Below, piece after piece: positions 1 through 10,084 of a stretch of DNA of 64,000 nt. Numbering within the stretch: the stretch's first letter is position 1; every line of letters begins with the position of its first letter. The position numbers and the translations under genes are program-made. A model generated the notes under the pieces. That model saw only the letters and a list, made by a program, of their open reading frames with translations. It made no database searches and was not told the origin of the DNA. The DNA is from Carposina sasakii (lineage: Eukaryota; Arthropoda; Insecta; Lepidoptera; Carposinidae), in assembly GCA_014607495.2 (NCBI GenBank), contig CP053169.1:7936001-8000000 (forward strand). The letters are read 5' to 3'.

Positions 1-95
1 CCCTTCAGCCCTTCAGCGCATGTCGTAAGAGTCGACTAAGGAACTGGGGCATTTTCGTATAATTCGCAACTTGGTAAATCTCCTTTACAACCACT
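1..95 (+). repeat. L3 repeat, partial
   Basis: Starts mid-repeat (GCATGTCGTAAGAGTCGACT). The same family is seen full length at 50966-51190. Confidence 0.5.
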
Positions 96-400
96 TTTTG
101 TTTTTCTGTTGACCATTAATTTTAAAAATCTTATTTGTTCTGCTTCTAATTTATCTATATATGTTTTAAAGGTGAGACTATAGCAATCAAGAGCATAACC
201 CAAGATAGAATCCACTAAGGCGAAATATAAACATTTTAATATTGAAACAGGTATTTTAAAACTTAAATGATGAAATTTGCCAAGGAGTATTTTTAATTTA
301 CTACATAATTAATCTATGTGGAGTTCCCGTGAAAAACTGGTATCAATTTTAACACCTAGGTAAGTGACACGACAGACATTCCCAATAGGTTTGCATTTAC
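96..400. other. AT-rich DNA, nothing recognised
   Basis: No frame, splice pattern or repeat seen elsewhere in the window. Confidence 0.4.
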
Positions 401-407
401 AATATCA

Positions 408-545
408 TCATCATCATCATTTACAGCCCTGAGAAGTCCACTGTTGGACATAGGCCTCCCCCAACAACCTCCATTCCGACCGGTCGGAAGCAGCCTGCAT
501 CCAACCGACGCCCGCAACCTTGGCCAGGTCATCCGTCCACCTCAA
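408..545 (-). repeat. L5 LINE-like 3' end, minus strand
   Basis: Begins with a CAT run (the tail) and holds GGACATAGGCCTCCCCC and GACCGGTCGGAAGCAGCCT. A close copy lies at 15905-16080 and a diverged one at 12480-12655. Confidence 0.6.
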
Positions 546-657
546 TTTACAATATAATTTATTCCTATGGAAGTATTTTAAAACGCTCAGGGCTGTAGTA
601 TCCCACAATGTCATCCATCTCCTTTTTAATTCTATTAATACTTATACGTAAGTTGGT

Positions 658-815
658 GTTTTGTAGGCGACGGGCTGACTACCTGTCACTACTAACCGAA
701 CTTGTACACCTCAACTGTACCCTCAAAATTGGTCAGAAGTGGCACCATGTGGTCCTATCGGCCCTTGATGCTCTGCCTACCCCGTAAGGGATAAAGGCGT
801 GATTATATGTATGTA
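658..815 (+). repeat. L2 LINE-like 3' end (ATGT tail)
   Basis: Contains ACTACTAACCGAACTTGTAC, then CAGAAGTGGCACCATGTGG, and ends GGCGTGATTATATGTATGT. Five copies in the window end the same way and are variably cut at the 5' side. Confidence 0.65.
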
Positions 816-1390
816 AGTTACTAACACTTGATACTGTCACGTTTGCCATGTCGTAGCTAGGTGATGTTTCAAAAAAAGTTGCTTCGGTTGCAAGTAGTGC
901 CTGTCAATAAAATATTTAAAGAAGGAAATGTTTGTGAAAATTGATGTTTAGCTGTTTGTTAGACTTTCACGCGAAAACTACTGGAATAATTGTGGTGAAA
1001 TTTGATAGTTATGTAGGTAGCTTCATATTAATGATTTCTGTTGAATGAGTTCTAAAATCTTGAAAATACATACCTTAGTATTAATATACCACAGGCATAC
1101 ATAATGTAAACAAAGATGTGTATTGTGTATTTCTCAAGTAACTTATAATATTCATTTATTTTAAACTAAATATAGAGTTAAATGACGTAAAATTCACATA
1201 ATAACGTCATTTTTTTTACTTACAGTTCATAGATCAAGATCTGTCTGATGGGTCAAAACGAATTTACATATATTGAAAAAAAAAAAACTGAACAAAAAAG
1301 GTATGATTTTTGCACATTACAATATTGAAAACATTATAATTAGAACCTAAGAGGAACTTTTATATATTAGAAGAAATTAATAAATAACAA
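816..1390. other. AT-rich DNA, nothing recognised
   Basis: Several A/T runs, no plausible exon. Confidence 0.4.
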
Positions 1391-1392
1391 GA

Positions 1393-1515
1393 TAAAACCT
1401 GTCGCTGATCATTTACACCTGTCCCCAATATGCTAAGCGTGGCTGTGAGATCTCCCTTATGATCCCGCAGTTCTGGCTACCGCATATTGGCTACACTGCT
1501 TGCAAGTTCCCACCT
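1393..1515 (+). repeat. L3 repeat, 3' part
   Basis: Matches the AAACGTGGCTGTGAGATCTC and TTATGATCCTGCAGTTCTGG portion of L3. Confidence 0.5.
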
Positions 1516-1811
1516 ATCCATAAATAATATTACTACACCCTCGAGTAAGGGTTGTCTAAAGGGAACACGACTTCGAATACCAACTTCTGATGTACATTGT
1601 TAACACATTGCCCTTGTCTCTTAGAAAGTGTAACAGTTAACTTATGGAAGCGTTTACCTTTAATTAGTGTCCGATTGCACACTGCATGGTCTGATGGCTG
1701 CAATCGTGGGTCTCCGGTTCGGTGCCCGCCTGAGTCGGTTAACGGAGCAGCGCGAACTACTGGTGTTGTCATCGGCATCATAGGTATGCTTTAAGCTGTA
1801 TACCTACATAT

Positions 1812-1836
1812 ATAATAATAATAATAATAATAATAA
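1812..1836. repeat. AAT microsatellite
   Basis: Nine or so AAT units, followed by CTTTATTTCAAATAAAG, probably the tail of an unidentified retroelement copy. Confidence 0.7.
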
Positions 1837-1965
1837 CTTTATTTCAAATAAAGTATTTATATTTTCATCCTTATCTAAAAACAAGTTGTAAAAAAGATGC
1901 AATAAAATTATGACATAAGAGAGCCGAGTTTATAGGTCCCCACACTAGGTCGGCCTGTAAATTCA

Positions 1966-2187
1966 TAACGTAATGTAAAAGAGATGGTGAAATTCGTCAT
2001 CCGAGTTAATTGACCCGATAGCTCAGTTGGTTAGAGCGATGCACGGAATGCGAGCGGTCGTAAGTTCAAATCTCACTCGGGAGAATTTTTTTCTCATTTT
2101 CTTAATAATATTTATAGAATAGGCCTACGTCCAGCAGTGGACTGTAATAGGCTGATGATGATGATGATGATTTATAGAATACATAAG
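1966..2187 (+). repeat. S1 tRNA-derived SINE with a tiny L1 insertion in its tail
   Basis: Polymerase III A-box region GATAGCTCAGTTGGTTAGAG and B-box-like AGTTCAAATCTC lie in a tRNA-shaped head ending CTCGGGAGAA, then the tail TTTTCTTAATAATA. A 50-bp L1 fragment (2121-2170) sits in the tail, flanked by TTTATAGAAT at 2111-2120 and 2171-2180. Confidence 0.75.
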
Positions 2188-2189
2188 AA

Positions 2190-2396
2190 TAGTACCACGC
2201 CATGTCTGCCCGTGGGTATTGGAAGGTGGGCAGTAGCGCCTCCCGTGTTGGCAACATAGTCCGGAAATCATACTGTGGTCACACCGTGGTAACTGGACAA
2301 AAGCCCCCCAATGGTAGTAGTGTGTGAGTGTGATTGTGCCGTGCCCTGGGGGAGGCCTACGTCCAGCAGTGGACTACAATGGGCTGATGTATATAC
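2190..2396 (+). repeat. L1 LINE-like 3' end
   Basis: The family consensus includes TGCCCGTGGGTATCG, GGTGGGCAGCAGCGCCTCCC, GACAACATAGTCCGAAAATC and GGCCTACGTCCAGCAGTGG, ending AATAGGCTGATGATG. This copy ends ATGTATATACATA. Confidence 0.65.
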
Positions 2397-2399
2397 ATA

Positions 2400-2832
2400 C
2401 TGGGTGTAAAAAGACAACTTTGCTCTTTTAATACCTCGTATTCTTTGTAACATCATGATCATTTTTTCTATGGAAGCTCTGGAAGACCAAGAACCTCTGG
2501 GAAACCACGGGTTTCCAAGATATCGAGGTCCAAAGTTAAATTAATATTATAATTTTTTTTACATAAATCCATCTGAAATCGGTTAACAAATATTTTTTTC
2601 AAAGATAATGGTATCTTTGTTGTATCAAAACTGTATCAAAATGTTCTAATGTTAGTTTTGTAGGTACTTACATTTATACTTTGCGCATCAAACGAACACA
2701 TTGCTTGCAATAATATGACAGTATTTTTTCATATTTTTTTGTCGTATCCCAGGATTGGTTCCATAGAAGAAAATGATCGTAACCTTACAAAAAATACGAG
2801 GTATTAAAAAAACATTGTCTTTTTACACCCTG
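2400..2832. mobile_element. M3 TIR element (MITE, TA target)
   Basis: 433 bp with about 78-bp imperfect terminal inverted repeats: the left end CTGGGTGTAAAAAGACAA against the inverse of CACCCTG at the right, both continuing through AATACCTCGTATT and ATGATCATTTT. TA flanks each end (2398-2399, 2833-2834), as in Tc1/mariner-type insertions. No coding capacity. Confidence 0.75.
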
Positions 2833-2854
2833 TATACACAAGGCTGTGTTGAAG

Positions 2855-3060
2855 TAGATATACTGGGTTGCGAAATACTAATACAAAGATCCTAAGGCAC
2901 CTTGAATATAGCGCGGTCAAATGTAAAGATCAGTGACAAGTTGCTAGCGCATCGCCTGAGAGAACGCCTCCAGTCCTTTAGTGGAATCTTACGAAATGCA
3001 CGGAAGGAGAGGCAGAGCGATATCAGATAGCTTAGACTTGATGTCATCAAGATATACGTA
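2855..3060 (-). repeat. L3 repeat, minus strand, diverged
   Basis: Contains GCTAGCGCATCGCCTGAGAG and ATGCACGGAAGGAG in the order expected for an inverted L3 copy. Confidence 0.5.
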
Positions 3061-3189
3061 TTTATCTTGGGGATCTTACCTGGAACTAAATTCAAATTGA
3101 GCTTAATAAAGCCAGCTAGTGGCAGCTTACTCTATCTATACCAATAGTTTAGGTAGGTAACTTTTAATCAGTAGGTATGCCCTCAAAAG

Positions 3190-3815
3190 GTTTAAAATAA
3201 GGTTTATTCCGGACCTGACCCGAAATCCTAACAGAGTCGCGGGTAGGTTAGGAACTTGAAAAAAAATTAGTGATTGTTTCGAATGTAACCCTCTTCCTAA
3301 CCTGACTCGATGTACCGTTTCTATCGTAACCCGAATTGTGATACGTATAGGGAGGTTTTTCCCTCTTTCTCAAACCTACGTGCCATATTTCATGTATAAA
3401 ATTCTCGTATCACAGCTACTCACATATAATGTACTTATTCAATAATTTTAATATCACAAAATCGACATGTCCTCTTTGTTCCTCTCCGCTTACTTACATA
3501 CCAGACATCAACATCTCATCTTCTATCATAGGGGAGTTTATTTAACAAAATGATATACGTTAAATACACTATTAAGAAATACGAACACAACACTATTTTC
3601 TAATATTAATATGTAGTTTATTCATGTATAATTTCAAAATTAAAATGTAATAAAACAAAAAAAAATTAAATAGGTAGCCTAAAACCACCCAAAACTTTCT
3701 TTATAAATGCAAATCGCATTTTAAGAAAGAGGGATAAACCTGCCTAAGTTGCAAAATGCAAGAGGGTTACGTTCGGAACAAATAATATAATTTTTTTTAG
3801 GTTCGGAATAATCGA
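3190..3815. repeat. Degenerate inverted-repeat element
   Basis: TTATTCCGGACCTGACCC and TTTCGAATGTAACCCTCTT on the left recur inverted on the right (AAGAGGGTTACGTTCGGAAC, AGGTTCGGAATAATC), with CCCTCTTTCT and AGAAAGAGGG further in. It is likely an old foldback or MITE copy. Confidence 0.45.
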
Positions 3816-3857
3816 AAAAAAAATAACACTAAGGATATGTAACTTAAATGAGTATTA

Positions 3858-3863
3858 TTTATT
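3858..3863 (-). terminator. Candidate poly(A) signal of gene A
   Basis: AATAAA on the minus strand, about 327 bases past the TAG of gene A. No earlier AATAAA was seen between, so the 3' UTR probably spans about 3840-4189. Confidence 0.45.
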
Positions 3864-4189
3864 GAGTCAAATGCCCGTAACAACGTTTAATATACATCGA
3901 AGAAAATTTGAGCAAACAACTTTGGTACAGTTAGTGCAGAAAAATAAGCACCATCATAACAAAAAAAAAACATGGTAACTAAAAGCGACAGTAGAGGTGC
4001 TTTCCAATCAAATTCGATAACAAAGCGAGTATTGAAACCTGATTGGTTAGAACACCGCCAATTTACAGCACCATCATTTCGAACCAATCAAATAGCTCGA
4101 TTGAGAATATGACGTGATAATCAAGCGATCTCATTGGTGGTGCTTTAGATGGCGGTGTATAGCTGATTGTACATATAGCTAAGTTAAAT

Positions 4190-4341
4190 CTAATCAATGA
4201 CGAGCTGACGGAATGAACCATCGATTCCGAAGAGTTCATCATAGTTGGTTGGCTTGCCTGGCCTGAGGGACTCGTCTGCCTTCTTGTTTTCTTGTTCCGC
4301 GAACCAGTCTTTGTATTCTGCGATTTTTTTTACCCACGCGT
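4190..4341 (-). CDS. Gene A coding exon 7 (C-terminal tail) and stop
   Basis: Encodes AWVKKIAEYKDWFAEQE, a polar stretch, then YDELFGIDGSFRQLVID and TAG at 4190-4192. The DELFGxxGSFRxLxID ending is typical of this insect CRAL-TRIO subgroup. The acceptor is TTTCTAG. The open frame upstream of 4341 is intron. Confidence 0.88.
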
Positions 4342-7300
4342 CTAGAAATAAAGATTTTGTTAAAATGTACATACATACATACATAATAGGTGTAAGCGTG
4401 GGCATATACTGCCCTACTCTAGGGTTTTCAGTACATGAGCAGCGCCTACCGTGTTGAAAACATAGTAAGAAATTCACATTGTGATCACCAACCCGCCTGA
4501 CCAGCACTGGCGGACTAACAGGGGGGCGGTGGGGGCGGTCCGCCCCGGGCCCCACAACTGAGGGGCCTCGGATTGGCATATTTAAAAAAAAAAAATCCTT
4601 GTCTACTCAGACAATGTTATTTTAACATAATCTGCTGTAATTAAACCATTCTTCCGATCATTTACCATAATAAGTAAACGGTGTAGGTACCTAATTCATC
4701 TAAGTTCATATCATAAGATTCATAACCAGAGGTCGGAATTAGGTTGTAGAAGGAAATAGGAATTAATGTGGACCTTCCCAGGATTTCTAATGTACAATCC
4801 CGTGTGGCCAACAATATTACAAATAAATAATAATAAAACCCTCAGAGATAGACAAATAAAACAAAGTAATTAACATAAAATGTTTATTAGTTTGTAATTT
4901 GAGGCATATCCACTTTATTCTTTCGCTGTAGAAATCAGGAAGTACATAAATGACTCTACCTAATTCCGCCTCTGTTCAAACGATTCATAGGCTGTTTCAA
5001 CACTTACTGTAAGTGCCCGATATAATTATCTGACAGATATCTCTATTGACATCTCCCTCTTGTTAGTACGAACCGAAAGAGACGGCATCACACATATCTG
5101 GCGGATAAGATATCCGGAAGATATCTGCATTTGTTTAATTCAGTAAATCTGGAGGGCGGGCGCCAGGGGGCCCTAAAATTAAAGACCGCCCCGGGCCTCA
5201 AAAAGTCTTAGTCCGCCAGTGCTGACCAGCATGGTAACTATGTACAGAAACCCCCTTATGGCAGTAGTCTGCGGTTTTCATCTCCACATATTTTCTGCGG
5301 TTTTCATCTTATTTGATGTAACATAACTGTCAAGTTTCATCCAAATTAGTTCAGTAGTATCTGCATGACAGAGTAACAAACATCTTTACATTCTCAATTA
5401 GTGGGATATTGCCCTGCTGGTAGCAAAAAAAAATAGTAAAGACAAAAGACAAGAAATAAAAGTAAAATATTCTTACTGTGGAGGTCATTCACAGGTCCAG
5501 CATTACCGCCGTACTCAGCGGGCAGCATTTCCTTAGGAACATACTTGTAGAGATCACTTGTATCTGTGTGGAGGAAGATCTGGGAAAACAAACACGATTG
5601 GTTAACGCCAATATCATGAAAACTCCTAAAGATTTATATATTGAGGTTAATAATCGCCTTAGATTCATCATACATAGCTGAGTTATTCGGCATAATTCAT
5701 CAACTTTAAAATAAGGAACGAGCAATGGTTTGCGATCTGTCAAAGTTGGTAAAGCTACAGGTAAGTATCTAAGTCATGATGTAGAACTCTTACACTATGT
5801 TTTGCCGAAAATTTGGCAGAGTTGTACATTGAATATCTTTTAGTGCAGTGCACACACACATGCAATGGGTCTGATAAAGTAAATTGCGTGTTATAAAATT
5901 ATTAATAAAGAAATGGAAAAAATTCTTCACCCGAGTGGGAATCGAACCCACGACTACTGCAAACCGTACCAGCCGCTCTAACCACTGAGCTACCGGATCA
6001 GTTACTCGGATGACGAATTTTACCATCTCTTTTCTAAATTACATATTGGCAACGTTATTTTTCATCCCGATAGCTATATACAAATAAAGCTGAATCTTGA
6101 AATTGAAATTGCGTGTGACTATCGTTCAGGCGCGTTTGCTAGTCAATACAACATGGGTATGATAATATAGCCAGATCTACCTATGCCAGATTTGGTAGAG
6201 ATTGTGTTTAGACAAAGTAACATCGTTTCTTGTCGTAACACTCCCACCAAATAGTCTCTAGATTTTATGAAGTGATTCAACAAACGCGCGAAAATGAAGA
6301 CTTTTTTATTGAAGTAAATATTTTGATAACGTACCTCTATCGATTCGACCAAATAATATAATTATAGTGAGACTTTGTCATAGCTAAAGATATAGCGAAT
6401 TAAACGTGACGCTACTCAGATTGATCCAAAAAAATTTCAGGAGAATGCAACTTATCTGTAGAGTCTTATAGTATGTTGGAAGTACTTACCCTTTCTTTGA
6501 TCTTATCCTTAATGAAGGGTTTGACAAAGTTGACGATCTTGTCAACAAGGGGGGAGACGTTGATGACGTGCACTTCCTTGAGTTTTACGGGGTAGGCTTC
6601 CTAGAAGAAAACATGATGATTATTGAAAAAGAAAGAATTTTTTGCAGTCGCGACTGATTTTTGCGGTCCAGAATCCATGTTATAGGCAGTCCTACCTTTG
6701 CCTGCTATTCTCACTCTATCTGACTATATGTACTACCTTCAACGCTTGCCACATAAACTTAACAGCTAACAAAGATCCATAGGAAGGTAGCAACTATTGT
6801 TTTAATCGTTATTTAATATACATAATTATGATTTTTGCTCTTTGATCGACTAGCCAGCCGACGACTAGCTTTAGTTTCTCGCACTATAGAAGTAAACAGT
6901 CAAAGAGCCAGAAGATGATATTTTACTAAAAAGCATTCCAATAATACACTTGCCTTTTCCAATTTCGTCACTCACCTGGACACAAACTAAGAACTTCTTG
7001 ACAAGAGTTGGTGTGAACTTGGCGAAATGCGTAGGAGTGGCCACCGAAGCGTCCAGAATGTACACGTCACCCGCCACTCCCTCCTTCTCCTCCGCTAATC
7101 TCACGTCACCCAGCATGAGAGCCAGTTTGAAGGCATCAGCAACGTTTGGTGTGGATGCGTCTTTGTCGAGACCTGGTCAAATTGATATACGTGATAAGCC
7201 AAGTGTCGAAATTACGAGTTCTGGTGGAACCATTAACTTTTATTGCATGATTATTTTCATTATGGAAGCTATAAGCAATGTAGAGCGATATCTCGCTCCC

Positions 7301-8929
7301 ATGATGAAAATAATCATGCTTTAAGAGAATCCTGTTATCTCCTGCGCATAATTAAATACTATGCCAAGTAACTTATGACAGGTTTGGCACCCTTGGCGAG
7401 CGAATGAGATATAGCTCTATACTGTTTATAACAGCTTCTCGCTTGTGGAAATTTGTAGATAGTAAAATATATTAACAGAAATAAATGACAGATACCTCAG
7501 ATTTCATTAATATCAAGCTTACCTCTCATAAGTACTACTCTTCGGCCTTCGGGTGTAAGACCAGGTAAAGGTGGCATTTGCCTGCGAACAAAATTATCAT
7601 AGATCAATAAATTGCGAACTTTGATAATTGTTTTATGACGTGATCATATCTAAATATTGTTAACTGTGCATTGTATTATTTTGCATACGGTATAAACGTC
7701 TCAGATGATACTGGATGAATGTTAATATTATTTATAGTGGTTGCAGCTACTTTGTTTCCAAATTAAAGAAGTTGCTGATATACAACTTCCTCAAATGTGG
7801 GATGTCAAAACCAAAACTAGCGTCTAGTGGCTTCACAACAAAAGGGAATCGAATATACCAATTAACAGATCAGAATATTTTATACTTACACCAAATTCAA
7901 GATCTCTTGTAGTTCAGGACGCATGAATGTCACGGTTGTCAAAGAACTCTGGAACAGCTGTGCGCATTGTGAAGTACATGTCCAGTTTACGCTTGGTCTT
8001 CTCTAAGGAGAACTTGCAGCCTCGGAGAAAGGTCATGATGCGCTGGTCGTCTGTGAAAATGAATTGTGGTTGTGATGATGAAGTTGTGAGGTGATTTGTT
8101 TATAATGATGGCATGTAACGTAATATACTAAACTATAGCAATCCTTTGGTTCACTGGCTGTTTATTACCTTTTTACTGCATAACAGCTGAACTGATTTGA
8201 TTGGAATTTGGTATTACTATAGCCGATATCTAGTGGAGATCACACGCCTATTCATTATTCATAGCTAAAGCTCAAATAAGAAAATAATTATGTATACTTT
8301 GTATCCCAGGAAAGTTTTTGATTCAATGATTGACAGGCCCCCTGATTACTTAATTTGCAATAGCAAAGCCGAAGCAAAGCGATAGCGAAAATTGTACAAT
8401 ATTCGCCTTGAAATGTCAAAGTTCCTTTGAAATTCATTTTACGTAACACTAATTTGATAAGCTATCTGCGATTTTTGTACAATTTTCGCTATCGCTTTGC
8501 TTTTGCTAATAAGGTAATAAGGAGGAGGATTACCAGGAATTTAGTAGGGTCCTTCGACATTATAATAACAAATAGCATTTGGTTTTCATCACGTGATTTA
8601 AATAACGCGCGAAATTGAAGGCTTCCTATTCGATCAAACGTATCGTGACGATCGAACCTCGAATTCAATCGAGAATTGATGTTACTTTATCTATGGCATT
8701 AGGATTGTTTCCATTGCCGACAGTTTATATCGTCGTCTCACTCTCACAATGGAAATAATCCTGCTTCAAGACATCATCATAAACTCTTACCAAATTCATC
8801 AGGTAAATGCGGCTCCTGTTTGAGCCACTCCTTGATTATGTTGAGGTTCTGCTCATTGGTATCCGGCTTCTCGTTCAGTTCCTCACGGATCTTCTGCCAC
8901 ATCTCACCAGATGGCTGCTCCAGCGTCAT
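4190..8929 (-). CDS. CRAL-TRIO domain lipid-binding protein, gene A (7 coding exons, one frameshift)
   Basis: Coding exons in order are 8929-8791, 8050-7890, 7581-7523, 7172-6976, 6600-6490, 5579-5477 and 4341-4190. All six introns have GT-AG ends and the phases join correctly. The product matches the alpha-tocopherol-transfer-protein-like/clavesin-like CRAL-TRIO family of insects, cytosolic carriers that hold a hydrophobic ligand such as a retinoid, tocopherol or phosphoinositide. The N-terminal CRAL-TRIO-N helices carry DDQRIMTFLRGCKFS. The lipid-binding lobe carries GRRVVLMRG, GDVYILDAS, KEVHVIN and LPAEYGGNAG. The start chosen is the ATG at 8929 (context GCCAAGATG), in a 5'-extended exon. 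Exon lengths sum to 922 nt, one more than a multiple of three. In exon 2 the frame shifts after FFDNRDI and stops at 7914-7916, while the family sequence MRPELQEIL resumes in the next frame. It is either a recent null allele or an assembly indel. Without the extra base it would be 306 residues, normal for the family. The ligand is unknown. Confidence 0.88.
4395..5275 (+). repeat. L1 copy split by the hAT element
   Basis: The left part (to 4504) ends at ACCAACCCGCCTGACCAG and the right part resumes at 5222 with CTGACCAGCATGGTAACTAT. Removing 4505-5229 restores a continuous L1 copy. Confidence 0.7.
4505..5221. mobile_element. hAT-type non-autonomous transposon
   Basis: A 717-bp element with perfect 14-bp terminal inverted repeats CACTGGCGGACTAA and an exact 8-bp target duplication CTGACCAG (4497-4504 and 5222-5229), the hAT hallmark. 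GC-rich subterminal stretches (GGGGGGCGG, GGGGCGGTC) follow the ends. No transposase frame. It is inserted in an L1 repeat copy inside the last intron of gene A. Confidence 0.85.
5477..5579 (-). CDS. Gene A coding exon 6 (C-terminal lobe)
   Basis: Encodes IFLHTDTSDLYKYVPKEMLP, then AEYGGNAGPVNDLH. LPAEYGG is the family's signature end of the lipid-binding lobe. The acceptor is TTCCCAG and the donor is GTAAGA after one base of the next codon. Confidence 0.88.
5889..6105 (-). repeat. S1 tRNA-derived SINE, minus strand
   Basis: Nearly full length. On the minus strand it reads GGTAGCTCAGTGGTTAGAGC and GGGTTCGATTCCCACTCGGG with the tail CATTTCTTTATTAATAATTT. It is inside the last intron of gene A's neighbour region (5579-6490) and is not a tRNA gene: the acceptor stem is not tRNA-like and the same tail recurs at five loci. 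Confidence 0.75.
6205..6360 (+). repeat. M12 repeat copy
   Basis: Contains AGACAAAGTAACATCGTTTC, a TAACACTCCCACC stretch and the CGCGCGAAAATGAAG portion. Shorter or diverged copies lie at 10838-11010, 14165-14265 (minus), 18803-18950 and 60698-60826. Confidence 0.45.
6490..6600 (-). CDS. Gene A coding exon 5 (lipid-binding lobe)
   Basis: Exactly 37 codons, EAYPVKLKEVHVINVSPLVD to DKIKER. EVHVIN followed by a long helix is the most conserved block of the domain. Acceptor CTTCTAG, donor GTAAGT, phase 0 at both ends. Confidence 0.88.
6976..7172 (-). CDS. Gene A coding exon 4 (lipid-binding lobe)
   Basis: Encodes LDKDASTPNVADAFKLALM, then GDVYILDASVATPTHFAKF and KKFLVCVQ. The donor is GTGAGT, in phase 0. 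The DVYILDAS strand and the following helix are typical of the beta-sheet floor of the CRAL-TRIO pocket. Confidence 0.88.
7242..7322. repeat. Short foldback in gene A intron
   Basis: GCATGATTATTTTCATTATG and, 40 bases on, its near inverse CATGATGAAAATAATCATGC. A related smaller one (GGATTGTTTCCATTG and CAATGGAAATAATCC) lies at 8700-8762. Confidence 0.55.
7523..7581 (-). CDS. Gene A coding exon 3
   Basis: A 59-nt exon encoding QMPPLPGLTPEGRRVVLMRG, the entry into the CRAL-TRIO lobe. The acceptor is TTCGCAG and the donor is GTAAGC. It receives two bases from exon 2 and leaves one base of a Gly codon. Confidence 0.85.
7890..8050 (-). CDS. Gene A coding exon 2 (CRAL-TRIO-N) with frameshift
   Basis: Begins DDQRIMTFLRGCKFS and runs through KTKRKLDMYFTMRTAVPEFF. 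After NRDI the frame reads HAS and a TGA at 7914-7916. Shifted by one base, the sequence gives MRPELQEILNLV and meets a strong GTAAGT donor in the phase the next exon needs. The extra base lies about 7925-7932. Everything else in the exon looks functional. Confidence 0.85.
8338..8527. mobile_element. M6 palindromic MITE
   Basis: Arms read CCCTGATTACTTAATTTGC and GCAATAGCAAAGCCGAAGC, then AAGCGATAGCG, and return inverted (CGCTATCGCTTTGCTTTTGC) at the right. A second copy is at 29271-29452. Confidence 0.65.
8791..8929 (-). CDS. Gene A coding exon 1 (CRAL-TRIO-N, first helices)
   Basis: Encodes the start MTLEQPSGEMWQ through WLKQEPHLPDEF, ending with one base of a split Asp codon. The donor is GTAAGA. 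The exon continues upstream to the acceptor at 8946/8947 (CTTTCTCAG), so the leader is spliced and at least one non-coding exon lies further upstream. Confidence 0.85.
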
Positions 8930-9361
8930 CTTGGCTTCGTTTGGTCCTGAGAAAGAAGGTTATGGTCAAAAAGGTTGAAGATTAGATATTTGATGAGAAA
9001 AGTTGGAATGGATTGTCTACTAGAGCCAATTTCTGTATGAAAATAGTTTCTTGGGACTTTCCTACGCGAGAGATATAAAAACAAAGCAACCATACGTGTC
9101 TAATGCTAATAAAATCTCTTAGCATATCTAACTATAGGCTAATTTTGTAAAGTTGCATTTATTTCTTTCTGGGACACAGAAGGCTAAGTAGAAAAATATA
9201 GTAATCTGAAATTCTAGTATATGGCCCGCCTTTCCGCCAGGTATATGCTATGCTAAGTTGCTATAGATGTAAGTAATATTCATCTTTCATATTCCCTGGT
9301 CTATGATGTTATTGAATCTGATTAGTGGATTTTAAACGCAGTAACATAGTATAGCACATTC

Positions 9362-9596
9362 AAGCCTCGAGCATACCGGATGCGTATGCGTACACGTAAG
9401 CGTAGACGTATACGTACCTCTGAGTTGTAATGTATGAAACAATATAAGACAGGCCACACCGCTTGACGTCTACGCTTATATCTACGCATACGCATCTGGT
9501 CTGCCCGTGCCTATACGGTTCCATACATTACAACTGAGGGGAACGTGTACGTCTACACTTACGTGTACGCATACGCATCCGGTGTGCTCGAAGCTT
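9362..9596. mobile_element. M5 foldback element with CGTATGCG repeats
   Basis: About 80-bp inverted arms: AAGCCTCGAGCATACCGG followed by ATGCGTATGCGTACACGT, GTAGACGTATACG and GTTGTAATGTATG, mirrored at the right end (CCGGTGTGCTCGAAGCTT). CpG-rich alternating purine-pyrimidine DNA. A deleted copy lies at 31303-31447. It lies between gene A's coding exon 1 and its presumed promoter. Confidence 0.7.
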
Positions 9597-10084
9597 AATG
9601 GTGGAAGGCAGCCTTAGACACTAGAATTTTCTGATTGTTGCTTAATATACATTATATCTAGTTCGCTCTTTGTCGATAATGAAATTCTACTTCTACTTAT
9701 CTTGGAATGCATGAGATGTTTTGCTTGTAATATAAGCGCGTGCTATAATTGAATTTAATCATAATAGACATAATTATAATCGCGTTTAACTTTCTAAAAG
9801 ACGAAGAGCGTGACTTTAGCTAGATTACTAAAATTGTTAAACCCAAAACCGCAAGTGAATTACAAACTACAAAGTAAAATACCGTAAGTACAGAATTCAT
9901 TTTGTGATTGCACACGATTTCACGAGAAAAAATAAAAAAGCAATAGCTGAAGTTATGCTTTTTCTAGTGTAACGGTTTTCGTGCTGTAAAAAACGTAGGA
10001 TTTTAACATACTTCGCGGTACTTGAATGTAGCGTTTGAAATTCTAAATGAAGAGAATGAATAAAATAAAGAAATTAATTAATTT

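Noticed and set aside
2012..2085. tRNA gene calls at this site and at 5930-6003, 13351-13425, 34537-34611, 44172-44240
   Set aside because: All five share the same non-tRNA tail (CTTTATTAATAATTT) and leader and lack a proper acceptor stem and consistent anticodon arm. They are heads of one SINE family.
2150..2170. CTGATGA strings in L1 tails as hammerhead cores
   Set aside because: They are part of GATGAT runs and have no GAAA or pairing stems in place.
4190..4579. 129-codon minus-strand frame taken as one exon
   Set aside because: Only 4190-4341 is coding. The upstream part is intron and repeat, separated by a good acceptor.
6950..7324. 124-codon plus-strand frame
   Set aside because: Antisense to gene A exon 4 and running into intron; no family character.
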